From contig JBDTES010000009.1 of assembly GCA_039922435.1 (NCBI GenBank), forward strand, positions 1 through 64,000: a DNA stretch of 64,000 nt. Reading direction: 5' to 3'. This document shows positions 25,637 to 33,678 of the stretch, piece after piece. The position numbers and the translations under genes were made by a program. This stretch comes from JBDTES01 sp039922435 (GTDB taxonomy: Bacteria; Patescibacteriota; Saccharimonadia; Saccharimonadales; UBA4665). A model generated the notes under the pieces. That model made no database searches. It had not been told where the DNA came from and saw nothing but the letters and a program-made list of their open reading frames with translations. The first letter of the stretch is position 1. Every line of letters begins with the position of its first letter.

Positions 25637-25664
25637 ATTATACTTCCGTCAGCCCAAAAGTCAA
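25637..25664 (-). promoter_or_regulatory. nusA promoter, TTGACT-16-TATAAT
   Basis: Minus strand TTGACT (25664-25659), 16-base spacer, TATAAT (25642-25637). The start point is expected near 25630, immediately before the leader terminator. Confidence 0.75.
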
Positions 25665-25706
25665 CCACCCAAACATAGCCCTACGTGATTTAGCTCATTA
25701 ATCTAG

Positions 25707-25712
25707 TATAAT
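25707..25712 (+). promoter_or_regulatory. -10 box TATAAT of the membrane hydrolase gene
   Basis: Perfect TATAAT ending 6 bases before the ATG at 25719; leaderless start predicted. No recognisable -35. Confidence 0.6.
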
Positions 25713-25718
25713 CTCAGT

Positions 25719-27386
25719 ATGCGATATGGAGCTCGGCTGGCTAGATACACGAAACAATGGTTTGATCGGTTTAGTTATGGCGGCCTGCTTCTAGGCACAA
25801 TCTTCTTCTGCTTTTCAATGATGCCATCACTTTTGCCACGACCTTGGCTGTTCCAGGGGATAATCAGTGGCATTAGCTTAACGATTGGTTATGGAATCGG
25901 CACCAGCTTAAGTAGTATCATTCGATGGCTAACACAGTACGAACTACCAGTAAATATTAGGTACTATTTATGGTGGACATTAGCCATACTGGCGCCAGTC
26001 TTTTCTTTAGTTTTTGTATACCAAGGTCACATCTGGCAGAATGAGGTTCGACAACTAGTTAATGAGCCATTCGTGCCAGGCGGACATTCAATATTGATGT
26101 TACTGTCGGCAATTTTACTGGCAATTATTATTATCAGTTTAGCTCGAGCTATAAGATTACTTGGTCGATTTTTGCAGAGACAGCTTGACCGCATCCTGCC
26201 CCGGAGACTCTCCGGAGCCCTAGTTGGTCTAATACTTATAGTAGTATTCTTCTGGATTGTTAGTGGTGTTTTCGTGAACTTCTTAGTCAGTAGTGCCCGA
26301 CGCAGTTTTAGTTATAAAAATAATACTACGACGGTAGGCACTTCGCGGCCGGCTTCTAGTCTACGATCCGGTAGCCTCGATTCGTTGATACCATGGCAAA
26401 CACTTGGCCAAGCTGGTAGAGACTTCGTTGCCAAGGGACCAAATACTAGTCAACTGCAAGAATTTAGTGGCCAGCCGGCTATTGAGCCAATCCGGGTCTA
26501 CTCTGGGTTAGAAAGTGCCAAAACTACCGAAGCCCGGTCGCAATTAGCCGTCAAAGAGCTTGAGCGAACTGGTGCGTTCGACCGTAAAATACTAGTGATT
26601 GCCAACACAACCGGAACAGGTTGGCTAGAACCACAGGCCGTTAATAGCCTGGAATACATGTGGAATGGTGACAGCGCTATCGTGGCACAACAGTACTCGT
26701 ACCTTCCAAGTTGGATGTCATTTTTAGTCGATAAAGAGAATGCCACCAATACAGGACGATCACTATTTGACGCCGTCTATGGCAAATGGTTAACCCTGCC
26801 AGTTAACCATCGGCCTGAGCTCTATACTTATGGCCTAAGTCTAGGCTCTTTCGGTGGCCAAGCAGCCTACAGCGGTATTAATGGTCTTCGCAATGCGGTA
26901 AGCGGTGCGCTATTTGTTGGTACTCCCAACGATACTCAACTCTGGCAAACTGTGACAATTGGCCGCGACCAAGGGTCACCGCAGTGGCAGCCAGTCTATA
27001 AACAAGACAAAACCGTTCGGTTTGCGGCTACTAACTCACAGATTTCTAATAATCAGGCTGGCTGGCAATCACCTCGAGTACTCTATGTCCAACACGGCTC
27101 TGATCCGGTTGTCTGGTTCAATTTTAACTTGTGGTTTCATAAGCCAGATTGGCTTAAAGACCACCGAGCACCTGACGTATCACCAGCTGTACATTGGTAT
27201 CCAATAGTTACCTTCTGGCAAATAGCTATCGACCAGGTTTATGGTGGCGATATGCCGGCTGGCTATGGCCACAACTACACCAATACCTCGGCCGCCTCCT
27301 GGGCCGCCATAACCCAACCCCAAGGCTGGGGGCCCAATAACACTATCCGACTTCAGACATTAATAAATCATAGTCCGATCGAGTAA
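25719..27386 (+). CDS. Membrane alpha/beta-hydrolase family protein
   Basis: A 555-residue protein with about four or five N-terminal membrane segments (residues ~20-190, including MMPSLLPRPW) followed by an extracytoplasmic alpha/beta-hydrolase domain. The nucleophile elbow is GLSLG with Ser374; YVQHGSDPVVWF supplies a probable Asp and GYGHNY the catalytic His. This layout fits the Abhydrolase_9 family common in Actinobacteria. The substrate is unknown; an envelope lipid or ester is plausible. Its 3' end faces the next gene on the other strand with 21 bases between. Confidence 0.75.
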   Translation: MRYGARLARYTKQWFDRFSYGGLLLGTIFFCFSMMPSLLPRPWLFQGIISGISLTIGYGIGTSLSSIIRWLTQYELPVNIRYYLWWTLAILAPVFSLVFVYQGHIWQNEVRQLVNEPFVPGGHSILMLLSAILLAIIIISLARAIRLLGRFLQRQLDRILPRRLSGALVGLILIVVFFWIVSGVFVNFLVSSARRSFSYKNNTTTVGTSRPASSLRSGSLDSLIPWQTLGQAGRDFVAKGPNTSQLQEFSGQPAIEPIRVYSGLESAKTTEARSQLAVKELERTGAFDRKILVIANTTGTGWLEPQAVNSLEYMWNGDSAIVAQQYSYLPSWMSFLVDKENATNTGRSLFDAVYGKWLTLPVNHRPELYTYGLSLGSFGGQAAYSGINGLRNAVSGALFVGTPNDTQLWQTVTIGRDQGSPQWQPVYKQDKTVRFAATNSQISNNQAGWQSPRVLYVQHGSDPVVWFNFNLWFHKPDWLKDHRAPDVSPAVHWYPIVTFWQIAIDQVYGGDMPAGYGHNYTNTSAASWAAITQPQGWGPNNTIRLQTLINHSPIE

Positions 27387-27407
27387 CCATTTAAGCTAAG
27401 TATAAGG

Positions 27408-27998
27408 TTATCCAATATCACGAACCGTCAGATCGGAATGCTGCATAAGAAATTCAAAAAATCTGCGTAGTGGTTCGGTATCATTATAGCCAATATCGTC
27501 ATAATCGATTATTGCGGCCCGACCTTCCACGACAGCCGTAGTGTGATTCATTGCTTCTGGATAAACTACTCCTCCCAATGCATCATACATATCCATATGT
27601 ATCTCCGAAGGCATACTAGACCGACTCAATCCTAGCCCTGGTATCATATATCGATCTTCTATAAGCTTAGCCGTATTATTTCTAGTAAAGTCCTCGGTTA
27701 AAACTCCAACAGCAGAGCCATCATACGTAACTCCTATAGAAAAGATAGGTAAAGCCGCAGCTAGACTAATAGAGCCAGAATCTACGAAGCAATCTGCCAC
27801 GGCTAGTTCTCTAATCGTCCTTAAGGAATCCCCCCGCTTTTTAATTCCAATCGGCAAAACTATACCGTCCAGCCTAGACTCCACATATCCAAGTGAGGTG
27901 AACTTTCCCCGAGGTGCATTCAGTATAGACTTCTTCAAATCCTCAGTAATGAGCAAGCTGTCAACTACCTTGTTTGATTCGTGAGTGTAATGCGACAT
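27408..27998 (-). CDS. Unknown 196-residue protein
   Basis: A soluble protein without recognisable family. The C-terminal half contains AAIIDYDDIGYND, which resembles the metal-binding DxD segment of phosphotransferase (APH-like) folds, but no nucleotide loop is visible, so a kinase assignment is not made. The frame opens at 28022, yet the ATG at 27998 is preferred: TTGACA and overlapping -10 candidates (CATAAT, TATAAC) lie between 28003 and 28033 and would otherwise fall in the coding region. It is divergent from the aminopeptidase gene. Confidence 0.5.
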   Translation of the reverse strand: MSHYTHESNKVVDSLLITEDLKKSILNAPRGKFTSLGYVESRLDGIVLPIGIKKRGDSLRTIRELAVADCFVDSGSISLAAALPIFSIGVTYDGSAVGVLTEDFTRNNTAKLIEDRYMIPGLGLSRSSMPSEIHMDMYDALGGVVYPEAMNHTTAVVEGRAAIIDYDDIGYNDTEPLRRFFEFLMQHSDLTVRDIG

Positions 27999-28002
27999 TT
28001 GT

Positions 28003-28033
28003 ATTATGTTATACCATAACATATTTTTGTCAA
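28003..28033 (-). promoter_or_regulatory. Promoter of the gene at 27408, TTGACA plus CATAAT
   Basis: Perfect TTGACA (28033-28028). CATAAT (28008-28003) is 19 bases away and ends 4 bases before ATG; TATAAC is 14 bases away. Spacing is imperfect for both, so the exact -10 is uncertain. Confidence 0.4.
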
Positions 28034-28078
28034 TTAGACGGATATTGAGACGGCCCAGTAATGAGTAACTGCGCCCCG

Positions 28079-28087
28079 TGATACACT
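28079..28087 (+). promoter_or_regulatory. Extended -10 of the M1 aminopeptidase, TGATACACT
   Basis: TACACT with TGA upstream ends 6 bases before the ATG at 28094, predicting a leaderless mRNA. The six intervening bases GGGAGT resemble a ribosome site but are too close to the start. Confidence 0.5.
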
Positions 28088-28093
28088 GGGAGT

Positions 28094-30658
28094 ATGAAAA
28101 CAGTTGCGAGGCTCTATAGTTTGTTTCAACCTGCTCAGTACGATTTGACGCTTGATCTTGACGACGAATCGATGAGTTTTAACGGAAAAGTCATAATCCA
28201 GGGCAAAAAAGTTGGTCGGCCGGCCCAGCGGATAAGTCTTCACCAAAACGGTCTCAAGATTACTTCTGCCAAGATTATTAAGCACGATAAAAAAGGCGAC
28301 CAGGAATTAGCCGTCAAGCGAATTAATAATCAAGCCAGTCTTCACGAAGTCCGTTTGCACACCGAAGACATGGTATATCCCGGCAATTACACACTAGAAA
28401 TTAAATTTAACGGCAAAATTAATGACGGCATGACTGGTATTTATCCATGCTATTTTAAAGATGGCAAAATCGATAAGAAGTTACTGATGACCCAATTCGA
28501 GAGCCACTTCGCCCGCCAAGCCTTCCCATGTATAGATGAGCCAGAGGCTAAAGCGGTCTTTAATCTATCGCTTATCACTAAGCCAGACATTCAAGTACTA
28601 GGTAACACTCCGATCAAAACTCAGAAGATTATCGACGGCAGGTTGTCGACTATCTTTGAACCAACTCCCAAGATGAGTAGCTACCTACTAGCTTTTGTGG
28701 CTGGTAGTTTACAACGTAAAACAACCAAGACTAAAAGTGGAGTTGAGGTAAACGTCTGGGCAACAACCGCTCAACCAGCTGATAGCTTAGACTTTGCACT
28801 TGGTGTTGCTAAAAAATCTATCGAGTTCTTCGAGGATTACTTTGGTATTGCCTATCCTCTGCCCAAAGCCGATCACGTTGCTTGTCCGGACTTTAGTAAC
28901 GGTGCCATGGAAAATTGGGGACTTATAACTTACCGTGAGCGCGTTCTACTAGCTTACCCAGGCGAGACTGGGCAAAGTATGTATGAACAAATTGTCCTTG
29001 TTATTGCCCACGAGACATCCCATCAGTGGTTTGGTAACTTAGTCACCATGAAATGGTGGAACGATGTTTGGCTTAATGAATCCTTTGCCAATCTAATGGA
29101 ATATCAAGCCGTCGATGCTATGTACCCGGAGTGGCACATGTGGGACAGCTTTGTGGCCCAGGAGGGCCTAAGTTCTCTAAGACGCGACGCTACACTAGGA
29201 GTTCAGTCGATCAAAACCGACGTCCATCATCCCGACGAAATTAACACCCTATTTGACCCTTCAATCGTGTATGCCAAAGGTGGCCGCTTGCTATACATGC
29301 TCAAAAATTATGTTGGCGAAGAGGCTTTTCAAACGGGCCTAAAAGAATACTTCAAGATTCATGCCTACGGTAACACTGAGGGCTCTGATTTGTGGGCTTG
29401 TCTGACTAAATCTAGTGGCAAAGATATAGCCAGTTTTATGAACCCATGGCTCGATAAAAGTGGCTTCCCGCTAGTCAGTATCGAGCAGACTAAAGATAGC
29501 ATCCTAATTACCCAGGAACACTTTCTGGATACCCCAGCTAAAGCCGACCCGGAACGCTTATGGCCGGTACCACTCTTTACAAACACTCCAAACTTACCGG
29601 ACAGCTTCGCGGCCAAAAAACTTAGACTAAACAGTCAGGCTAAGAATGTCCTCCTGGATACTGGTGCCAAAGGCCACTACATAGTCCGCTACGTATCGGA
29701 TAGCCAAAAAGAGGCCGTAAAGGCCCTTATAGCTAGTCAAGAAATTAGTGAGGCTGACCGATTGATGCTTCTAAACGGCGGCAGTATGATGGCCCGAGCG
29801 AGCTACGAACCATACAGTAATGTACTAACTATGCTGGAAGCCTACCGAAATGAATCCAGCGAATCAGTCTGGGATATTATGGCGCTAATAATCGGTGAAA
29901 CTAGGCGATTTATTGATCTAGACAAACAACTTGAGACCAAGATTAAAAGCTTTATCCTCGGTCTTATTCCTCTGCAATTAAAACGCTTGGGGCTAGCAGA
30001 AATACCTGGCGAAGCCAGCGCCGACCAGAAGCTACGCAGCCTTATCTTGGGGCTCGGTGCTTATGCCGAAGAGCCCGCTGTAGTAGCCCACGCTCTACAG
30101 CTGTTTGAAGAGTACAAAACCAAGCCGCAAGTAGTCCCAGCTGAACTACGCAGCATCGTCTTTACGGTTCCAATCAGGCAAAGCATTCCTGGAGCCTTCG
30201 ATTATTTGATTAAACTGCACGATAAATCACAGAATAGTGACCTTAAGGCTGATATCTGCGGTGCGTTAACTGCCACCAAATCACCCAAAGAAGCCGCCAA
30301 ATTACTCGCTCGCCTCAAAGACACTAAACTAATTAAACCCCAAGACGCTGATCGCTGGCTCATTTACCTGGTTCGCAACCGGCACAGCCGCAACATCGGC
30401 TGGAATTGGATGGTCGACAACTGGGATTGGCTAGAAGAAACTTACGCTCAAGACAAATCATACGATATGCTACCGCGCTACACTGCCAGTGCCTGCAACA
30501 CGGCCGAATGGGCCAAGAGATACGAAGATTTCTTTACGCCAAAGCTTGACCAAATAGTCTTAACCCGCAACATCCAAATGGGATTAGAAGAAATCAACGC
30601 CCGAGTTGCTTGGCTGGACCGCGATCTAAAATCCATCCAAACCTTCTTTAAGAAATAG
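28094..30658 (+). CDS. M1 family zinc aminopeptidase
   Basis: Metallopeptidase removing N-terminal residues from peptides, likely important in a cell that imports peptides. The 854 residues carry the M1 exopeptidase motif GAMENWG (270-276), the zinc site HETSH (306-310) and the third ligand Glu329 in LNESF, followed by the family tyrosine region (DPSIVYAKGGRLLYML). The C-terminal ERAP1-like helical domain is present. No signal peptide, so cytoplasmic. The last 11 bases overlap the convergent YraN gene. It belongs to the PepN/tricorn-cofactor-like group, but the exact subgroup is not called. Confidence 0.93.
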   Translation: MKTVARLYSLFQPAQYDLTLDLDDESMSFNGKVIIQGKKVGRPAQRISLHQNGLKITSAKIIKHDKKGDQELAVKRINNQASLHEVRLHTEDMVYPGNYTLEIKFNGKINDGMTGIYPCYFKDGKIDKKLLMTQFESHFARQAFPCIDEPEAKAVFNLSLITKPDIQVLGNTPIKTQKIIDGRLSTIFEPTPKMSSYLLAFVAGSLQRKTTKTKSGVEVNVWATTAQPADSLDFALGVAKKSIEFFEDYFGIAYPLPKADHVACPDFSNGAMENWGLITYRERVLLAYPGETGQSMYEQIVLVIAHETSHQWFGNLVTMKWWNDVWLNESFANLMEYQAVDAMYPEWHMWDSFVAQEGLSSLRRDATLGVQSIKTDVHHPDEINTLFDPSIVYAKGGRLLYMLKNYVGEEAFQTGLKEYFKIHAYGNTEGSDLWACLTKSSGKDIASFMNPWLDKSGFPLVSIEQTKDSILITQEHFLDTPAKADPERLWPVPLFTNTPNLPDSFAAKKLRLNSQAKNVLLDTGAKGHYIVRYVSDSQKEAVKALIASQEISEADRLMLLNGGSMMARASYEPYSNVLTMLEAYRNESSESVWDIMALIIGETRRFIDLDKQLETKIKSFILGLIPLQLKRLGLAEIPGEASADQKLRSLILGLGAYAEEPAVVAHALQLFEEYKTKPQVVPAELRSIVFTVPIRQSIPGAFDYLIKLHDKSQNSDLKADICGALTATKSPKEAAKLLARLKDTKLIKPQDADRWLIYLVRNRHSRNIGWNWMVDNWDWLEETYAQDKSYDMLPRYTASACNTAEWAKRYEDFFTPKLDQIVLTRNIQMGLEEINARVAWLDRDLKSIQTFFKK

Positions 30659-30995
30659 ATTCGATGCAATTCATCACATCAAAACCGACTCCAGTGAGTT
30701 CTATAGCACCAAGACAATACTCACCAGTGTAGTGACTCTCAGCCACATATAATTCAGCCGCAAATGACATTTGTTTTAGTTTTTTGGGCGTAATGTAATC
30801 TAGCCCCCGGCCCTGAGACTCAGTTTCGCGGTATTTTACTTCAAAGAAAGTCATTGGACCATGTTTGCGCTGGGCTATAATATCAATTTCGGCCCGCGGC
30901 CGCTTCCAGTTTAGTTCAAGTACTTTATAACTTTGATTCTTCAAATACTCGGCCGCCACCTTTTCAGCCTCATGTCCCTGCGAATAATTTGTCAT
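30648..30995 (-). CDS. YraN family (UPF0102) endonuclease-like protein
   Basis: A 115-residue protein of the YraN/UPF0102 family: GHEAEKVAAEYLKNQSYKVL at the start, then the restriction-endonuclease-like core EIDIIA...FFEVKYRE, in which Asp and E-x-K would bind metal. Members are thought to act on nucleic acids, but the role is unsettled. It overlaps rnhB by four bases (ATGA), the usual rnhB-yraN arrangement in bacteria, and overlaps the aminopeptidase gene 3' end. Confidence 0.88.
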   Translation of the reverse strand: MTNYSQGHEAEKVAAEYLKNQSYKVLELNWKRPRAEIDIIAQRKHGPMTFFEVKYRETESQGRGLDYITPKKLKQMSFAAELYVAESHYTGEYCLGAIELTGVGFDVMNCIESIS

Positions 30996-31585
30996 TCAAG
31001 TAAAGCCTTTATCGGTTTGAAGCTGCGTCGATGGATATCAGAAACGCCCAAATTCTTTAGGGCGACAATATGTGCGGCCGTACCATAGCCAACATGCCTC
31101 TCGAAACCGTAGCCGGCGTACTTTTCAGATAATGTCGACATATAATTATCACGAGCTACTTTGGCAACAATACTAGCGGCACTGACGCACGGTACCAAGG
31201 CGTCGGCATGAACCATATGTTTTAACATATGTTTAATCATACGATTTTTTTCTAAATATTTTACATTGCCGTCTATTATAATTTCGCTGTAAACCGGCTT
31301 AACTTCGGCCAGAGCCCTTCCCATGGCCGTCTCAACTGCCCAGGTTAGACCATAATCATCAATCTCAGTTGGACTCACCCATCCTATGCCTATCGATACG
31401 GCTACTTCACGAATACCCAAATCGGCGGCTTCCCTTTGGCGTCTTGACAGTTTCTTAGAATCATCTAATTTCCACGGCCTAATTGTGGTTGTATCGAAAT
31501 TATCCGGTAATATAACCGCTCCAGCCACCAGCGGCCCCGCCCAACAACCTCGCCCAACCTCATCAATTCCAACACAATTAGCCAT
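30992..31585 (-). CDS. rnhB: Ribonuclease HII
   Basis: Removes RNA from RNA/DNA hybrids and single ribonucleotides. The 197 residues show GIDEVGRGCWAGPLVAGAV (first catalytic Asp-Glu), LDDSKKLS, the IIIDGN strand and ADALVPCVSAASIVAKVARD (further acidic residue). The ATG is 7 bases after TATAAT without a ribosome site; yraN is coupled behind it. Confidence 0.96.
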   Translation of the reverse strand: MANCVGIDEVGRGCWAGPLVAGAVILPDNFDTTTIRPWKLDDSKKLSRRQREAADLGIREVAVSIGIGWVSPTEIDDYGLTWAVETAMGRALAEVKPVYSEIIIDGNVKYLEKNRMIKHMLKHMVHADALVPCVSAASIVAKVARDNYMSTLSEKYAGYGFERHVGYGTAAHIVALKNLGVSDIHRRSFKPIKALLE

Positions 31586-31592
31586 ACCATTG

Positions 31593-31598
31593 ATTATA
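31593..31598 (-). promoter_or_regulatory. -10 box of rnhB, TATAAT
   Basis: TATAAT ends 7 bases before the rnhB ATG. It faces the divergent promoter at 31605-31633, so both polymerases compete for the same 45 bases. Confidence 0.6.
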
Positions 31599-31604
31599 AA
31601 CCAT

Positions 31605-31633
31605 TTGATAAATGCAATACTTTATTGTATAAT
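31605..31633 (+). promoter_or_regulatory. Promoter TTGATA-17-TATAAT with leaderless GTG
   Basis: TTGATA (31605-31610), 17 bases, TATAAT (31628-31633), then 7 bases to an in-frame GTG at 31641. One of the clearest leaderless promoters in the window. Confidence 0.75.
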
Positions 31634-31640
31634 TTGGGCT

Positions 31641-32396
31641 GTGAAAATCACTAACTTAGCGCTACGTAGCTTAGTGCTCGGTTCGACTCCTATAAGTGAA
31701 ATGGAGCAGCGCCAAGAACTAAAAAGAATACCAAACTCTATTAAACGCACAGCTGCCCTTTCTATCCATTTATCCGTAAACCACCACCCGAGGCTTACCG
31801 CAAGTACCCTTGGAGTAGATCTGACTGTACTACGCAAACTTCACCTTATTGGCGCCGGGGGTGACTCAATAGTATTTATGGACGGCGATAGTAATGTACT
31901 AAAACTTCATCATCGCACAGTTTTTCATTCTGAATCCACAAAACAGACCGATGCAAAAACTAGGCAAGAAAAATTCGAGACTCTAGCTTCATACCTCGGA
32001 ACCTTCGTAGTTACCCAAACCAGTTTTATTGCTAATCACCCCTTTATACCAAAGTTGTCTGTAGTTCAAACCCGCCAACCGTACATAAGATCAAACCAGG
32101 ACGTTGATATATTTTCCCGGTATTCTGAGCAGGTTGATACTGGAGCATTAGAAACGCTACTAGAGAAAAATCAATCCGCTGCCGACCAGCTGGCGCAGTT
32201 CGTGGATAACAGTGTAGAGCTATATGAACATCAGCGCATGGTGCCGGATACGCGTGGCAAAGGTAATCTGGTCGTTAACGAACATGGGGAAATAATATTA
32301 GTAGACGCTACTCCGACTACTAGAGATAACATATCTGGCCAGATGTGCACCTTGCGACAACTAGAACATCTGGGTTCAATCTTACAAGAGATCTAA
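31641..32396 (+). CDS. Divergent protein-kinase-like protein
   Basis: A 251-residue protein. The start is set at GTG 31641 by the promoter just upstream; the open frame extends much further but through rnhB's coding strand. It shows kinase-like landmarks in order: LIGAGGDSIVFMDGDSNVLKLHH (glycine-rich loop 71-75 and Lys88), a central helix-rich part, then DTRGKGNLVVNEHGEIILVDATP with Asn209 and Asp222 in the positions of the catalytic loop and DFG-like metal site. The HRD aspartate is displaced by one residue, so activity is doubtful. Could be a pseudokinase or an unrelated fold; the match is by eye. Confidence 0.5.
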   Translation: MKITNLALRSLVLGSTPISEMEQRQELKRIPNSIKRTAALSIHLSVNHHPRLTASTLGVDLTVLRKLHLIGAGGDSIVFMDGDSNVLKLHHRTVFHSESTKQTDAKTRQEKFETLASYLGTFVVTQTSFIANHPFIPKLSVVQTRQPYIRSNQDVDIFSRYSEQVDTGALETLLEKNQSAADQLAQFVDNSVELYEHQRMVPDTRGKGNLVVNEHGEIILVDATPTTRDNISGQMCTLRQLEHLGSILQEI

Positions 32397-32407
32397 ACTG
32401 TACACGA

Positions 32408-32434
32408 TTGACATGATATCAGATAAGTTATACT
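32408..32434 (+). promoter_or_regulatory. Promoter TTGACA-15-TATACT of the small membrane gene
   Basis: Consensus TTGACA (32408-32413) and TATACT (32429-32434) separated by a slightly short 15 bases, giving a leader of about 50 bases that carries a GAGGAG ribosome site. Confidence 0.5.
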
Positions 32435-32492
32435 GTTCTAGCTATAGTTTTGGCAACCCGCTAAGACTCGTGACAGAGGAGTAATAATCATT

Positions 32493-32741
32493 ATGCCAAC
32501 CACTGGATGGATTACAATCTCAATCATTATCACATTGCATCTCATTGGAATGATCTACACCTATCGGGACTTTCGGGCCCAGAAAGCTCAAGAACTAACC
32601 AATCACCCCGAGAGTACATTGAACTATTCTCTTGAGGATACCGCAGACCATGTCATATACTTCCTTATGATTTTCTTTTGGGAGGTCACAGTACCATTCA
32701 TGTTGCGGTATAAGGATGATGTAATAGAGGAAGAAGCTTAG
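32493..32741 (+). CDS. Small two-helix membrane protein
   Basis: An 82-residue protein with hydrophobic segments at about 4-22 and 53-72 joined by a charged loop, and an acidic C-terminus (DDVIEEEA). GAGGAG lies 11 bases before ATG. No family recognised. It has a leadered promoter, unlike most neighbours. Confidence 0.6.
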   Translation: MPTTGWITISIIITLHLIGMIYTYRDFRAQKAQELTNHPESTLNYSLEDTADHVIYFLMIFFWEVTVPFMLRYKDDVIEEEA

Positions 32742-32789
32742 TTGGCTGGAAAGATCCAAATATCTTTGTGGTAGGCAACGATGGCCTAA

Positions 32790-32823
32790 AGAGCGTACCG
32801 GACTTGTCCGAGATAAACGCTCT
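32790..32823 (+). other. Nested hairpin downstream of the small membrane gene
   Basis: AGAGCGT (32790-32796) can pair with ACGCTCT (32817-32823), enclosing a second short stem CGGA/TCCG. No U-run follows, so it is not a standard terminator. It could stabilise the mRNA end or be chance. The remainder of 32742-32900 shows nothing else. Confidence 0.3.
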
Positions 32824-32900
32824 AAATGACCCAACCCGCCCCTCCCCCAACAATCTAACTATTCTTTAAAACCCTCTCTGTCACAACTACTCTGTATACT

Positions 32901-32925
32901 AAAAACTCCGGATTGCTCCGGAGTT
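32901..32925 (-). terminator. Intrinsic terminator of rplS
   Basis: A perfect nine-pair stem AACTCCGGA/TCCGGAGTT with a four-base loop (GCAA in the minus-strand RNA), followed by U residues on the minus strand, 24 bases after the rplS stop. The stem is symmetric and could also act on plus-strand transcripts. Confidence 0.85.
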
Positions 32926-32948
32926 ATATTTATTTGCAAAAATTAAAT

Positions 32949-33476
32949 TTATTCTTTGGTCTCGGCTTGCTCGTGAGCGGCTTCGACGGCATCTTGCTTT
33001 TTGGCAAGCTCAGCCTCTTCGGCAGCTTTTTCGCTAGCTTTGGCTTCGGCTTCGTCAGCTACAGCGGCCTTGGCTTCGGCTTCGGCTTTCTCAGCGTCGA
33101 GATCACGCACATTATTAACAGCTTGGCGGTCAAAATCAACGCCAGTTAGACGAGCTGATTTACCAGTTAGCTTGCGCATGTAACTAAGGTTGTTGCGGCG
33201 AACTTTACTTCGCTTGGTAACCTCTATTTTAAGAACTAACGGGCTATGCATCAAAAAACTCTTCTCGACACCTATACCGCTGGCAATACGACGCACTGTA
33301 ATACGGCTAGTATGGCTATCTTTGCGGTCACAGCGTATAACTAGACCCTGAAAAATCTGAACACGCTCTTTAGCGCCCTCTTTGATCTTTTGGTGAACCT
33401 TTACGGTATCACCAGAGCGCACGTCTACGACGGCACCTTTTTTAAACGATTGGTTGAGTTCTTTTATAATCTCCAT
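32949..33476 (-). CDS. rplS: 50S ribosomal protein L19 with acidic/alanine-rich tail
   Basis: Large-subunit protein at the 30S-50S interface. Residues 1-115 are canonical L19 (VRSGDTVKVHQKIKEG, FQGLVI, GIGVEKSFLMHSP, RRNNLSYMRKLTGKSARL). Residues about 116-175 are an extra Ala/Glu/Lys-rich low-complexity extension, absent from the ~115-residue norm, probably a helix or disordered tail. The promoter TTGATT-17-TAATAT ends 10 bases before the ATG and no ribosome site is seen. A clear terminator follows, so the gene is monocistronic, without the usual trmD-rimM neighbours. Confidence 0.96.
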   Translation of the reverse strand: MEIIKELNQSFKKGAVVDVRSGDTVKVHQKIKEGAKERVQIFQGLVIRCDRKDSHTSRITVRRIASGIGVEKSFLMHSPLVLKIEVTKRSKVRRNNLSYMRKLTGKSARLTGVDFDRQAVNNVRDLDAEKAEAEAKAAVADEAEAKASEKAAEEAELAKKQDAVEAAHEQAETKE

Positions 33477-33486
33477 AGACTGTTCA

Positions 33487-33515
33487 ATATTACACTATTC
33501 GACCTCTAGAATCAA
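33487..33515 (-). promoter_or_regulatory. rplS promoter, TTGATT-17-TAATAT
   Basis: Minus strand TTGATT (33515-33510), 17 bases, TAATAT (33492-33487), 10 bases before ATG; a leader of about three bases for a ribosomal protein gene. Confidence 0.7.
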
Positions 33516-33678
33516 GGATAATCTATTAATAACAATATTGGGTAGAGGTAGTCACATTAAAGACACAAACACGGTAAGTCGAAAATCAGTCAATATTTAT
33601 ACGGCTTTACTGTGGTTAAATACTAGGTATTGTCTGGGCTATAACACTGCGCAAGTCAAGGTCAACCAAAGGATCGTG

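Noticed and set aside
31641..31710. A tRNA-like T-loop (GGTTCGACTCC) and D-arm-like GTAGCTTAGTG
   Set aside because: The flanking bases do not form T, D or acceptor stems, and the stretch reads cleanly as the start of the kinase-like gene behind a good promoter.
33001..33183. Plus-strand Ala/Ser-rich open frame
   Set aside because: It is the reverse reading of the low-complexity Ala/Glu/Lys tail of rplS, a composition artefact.
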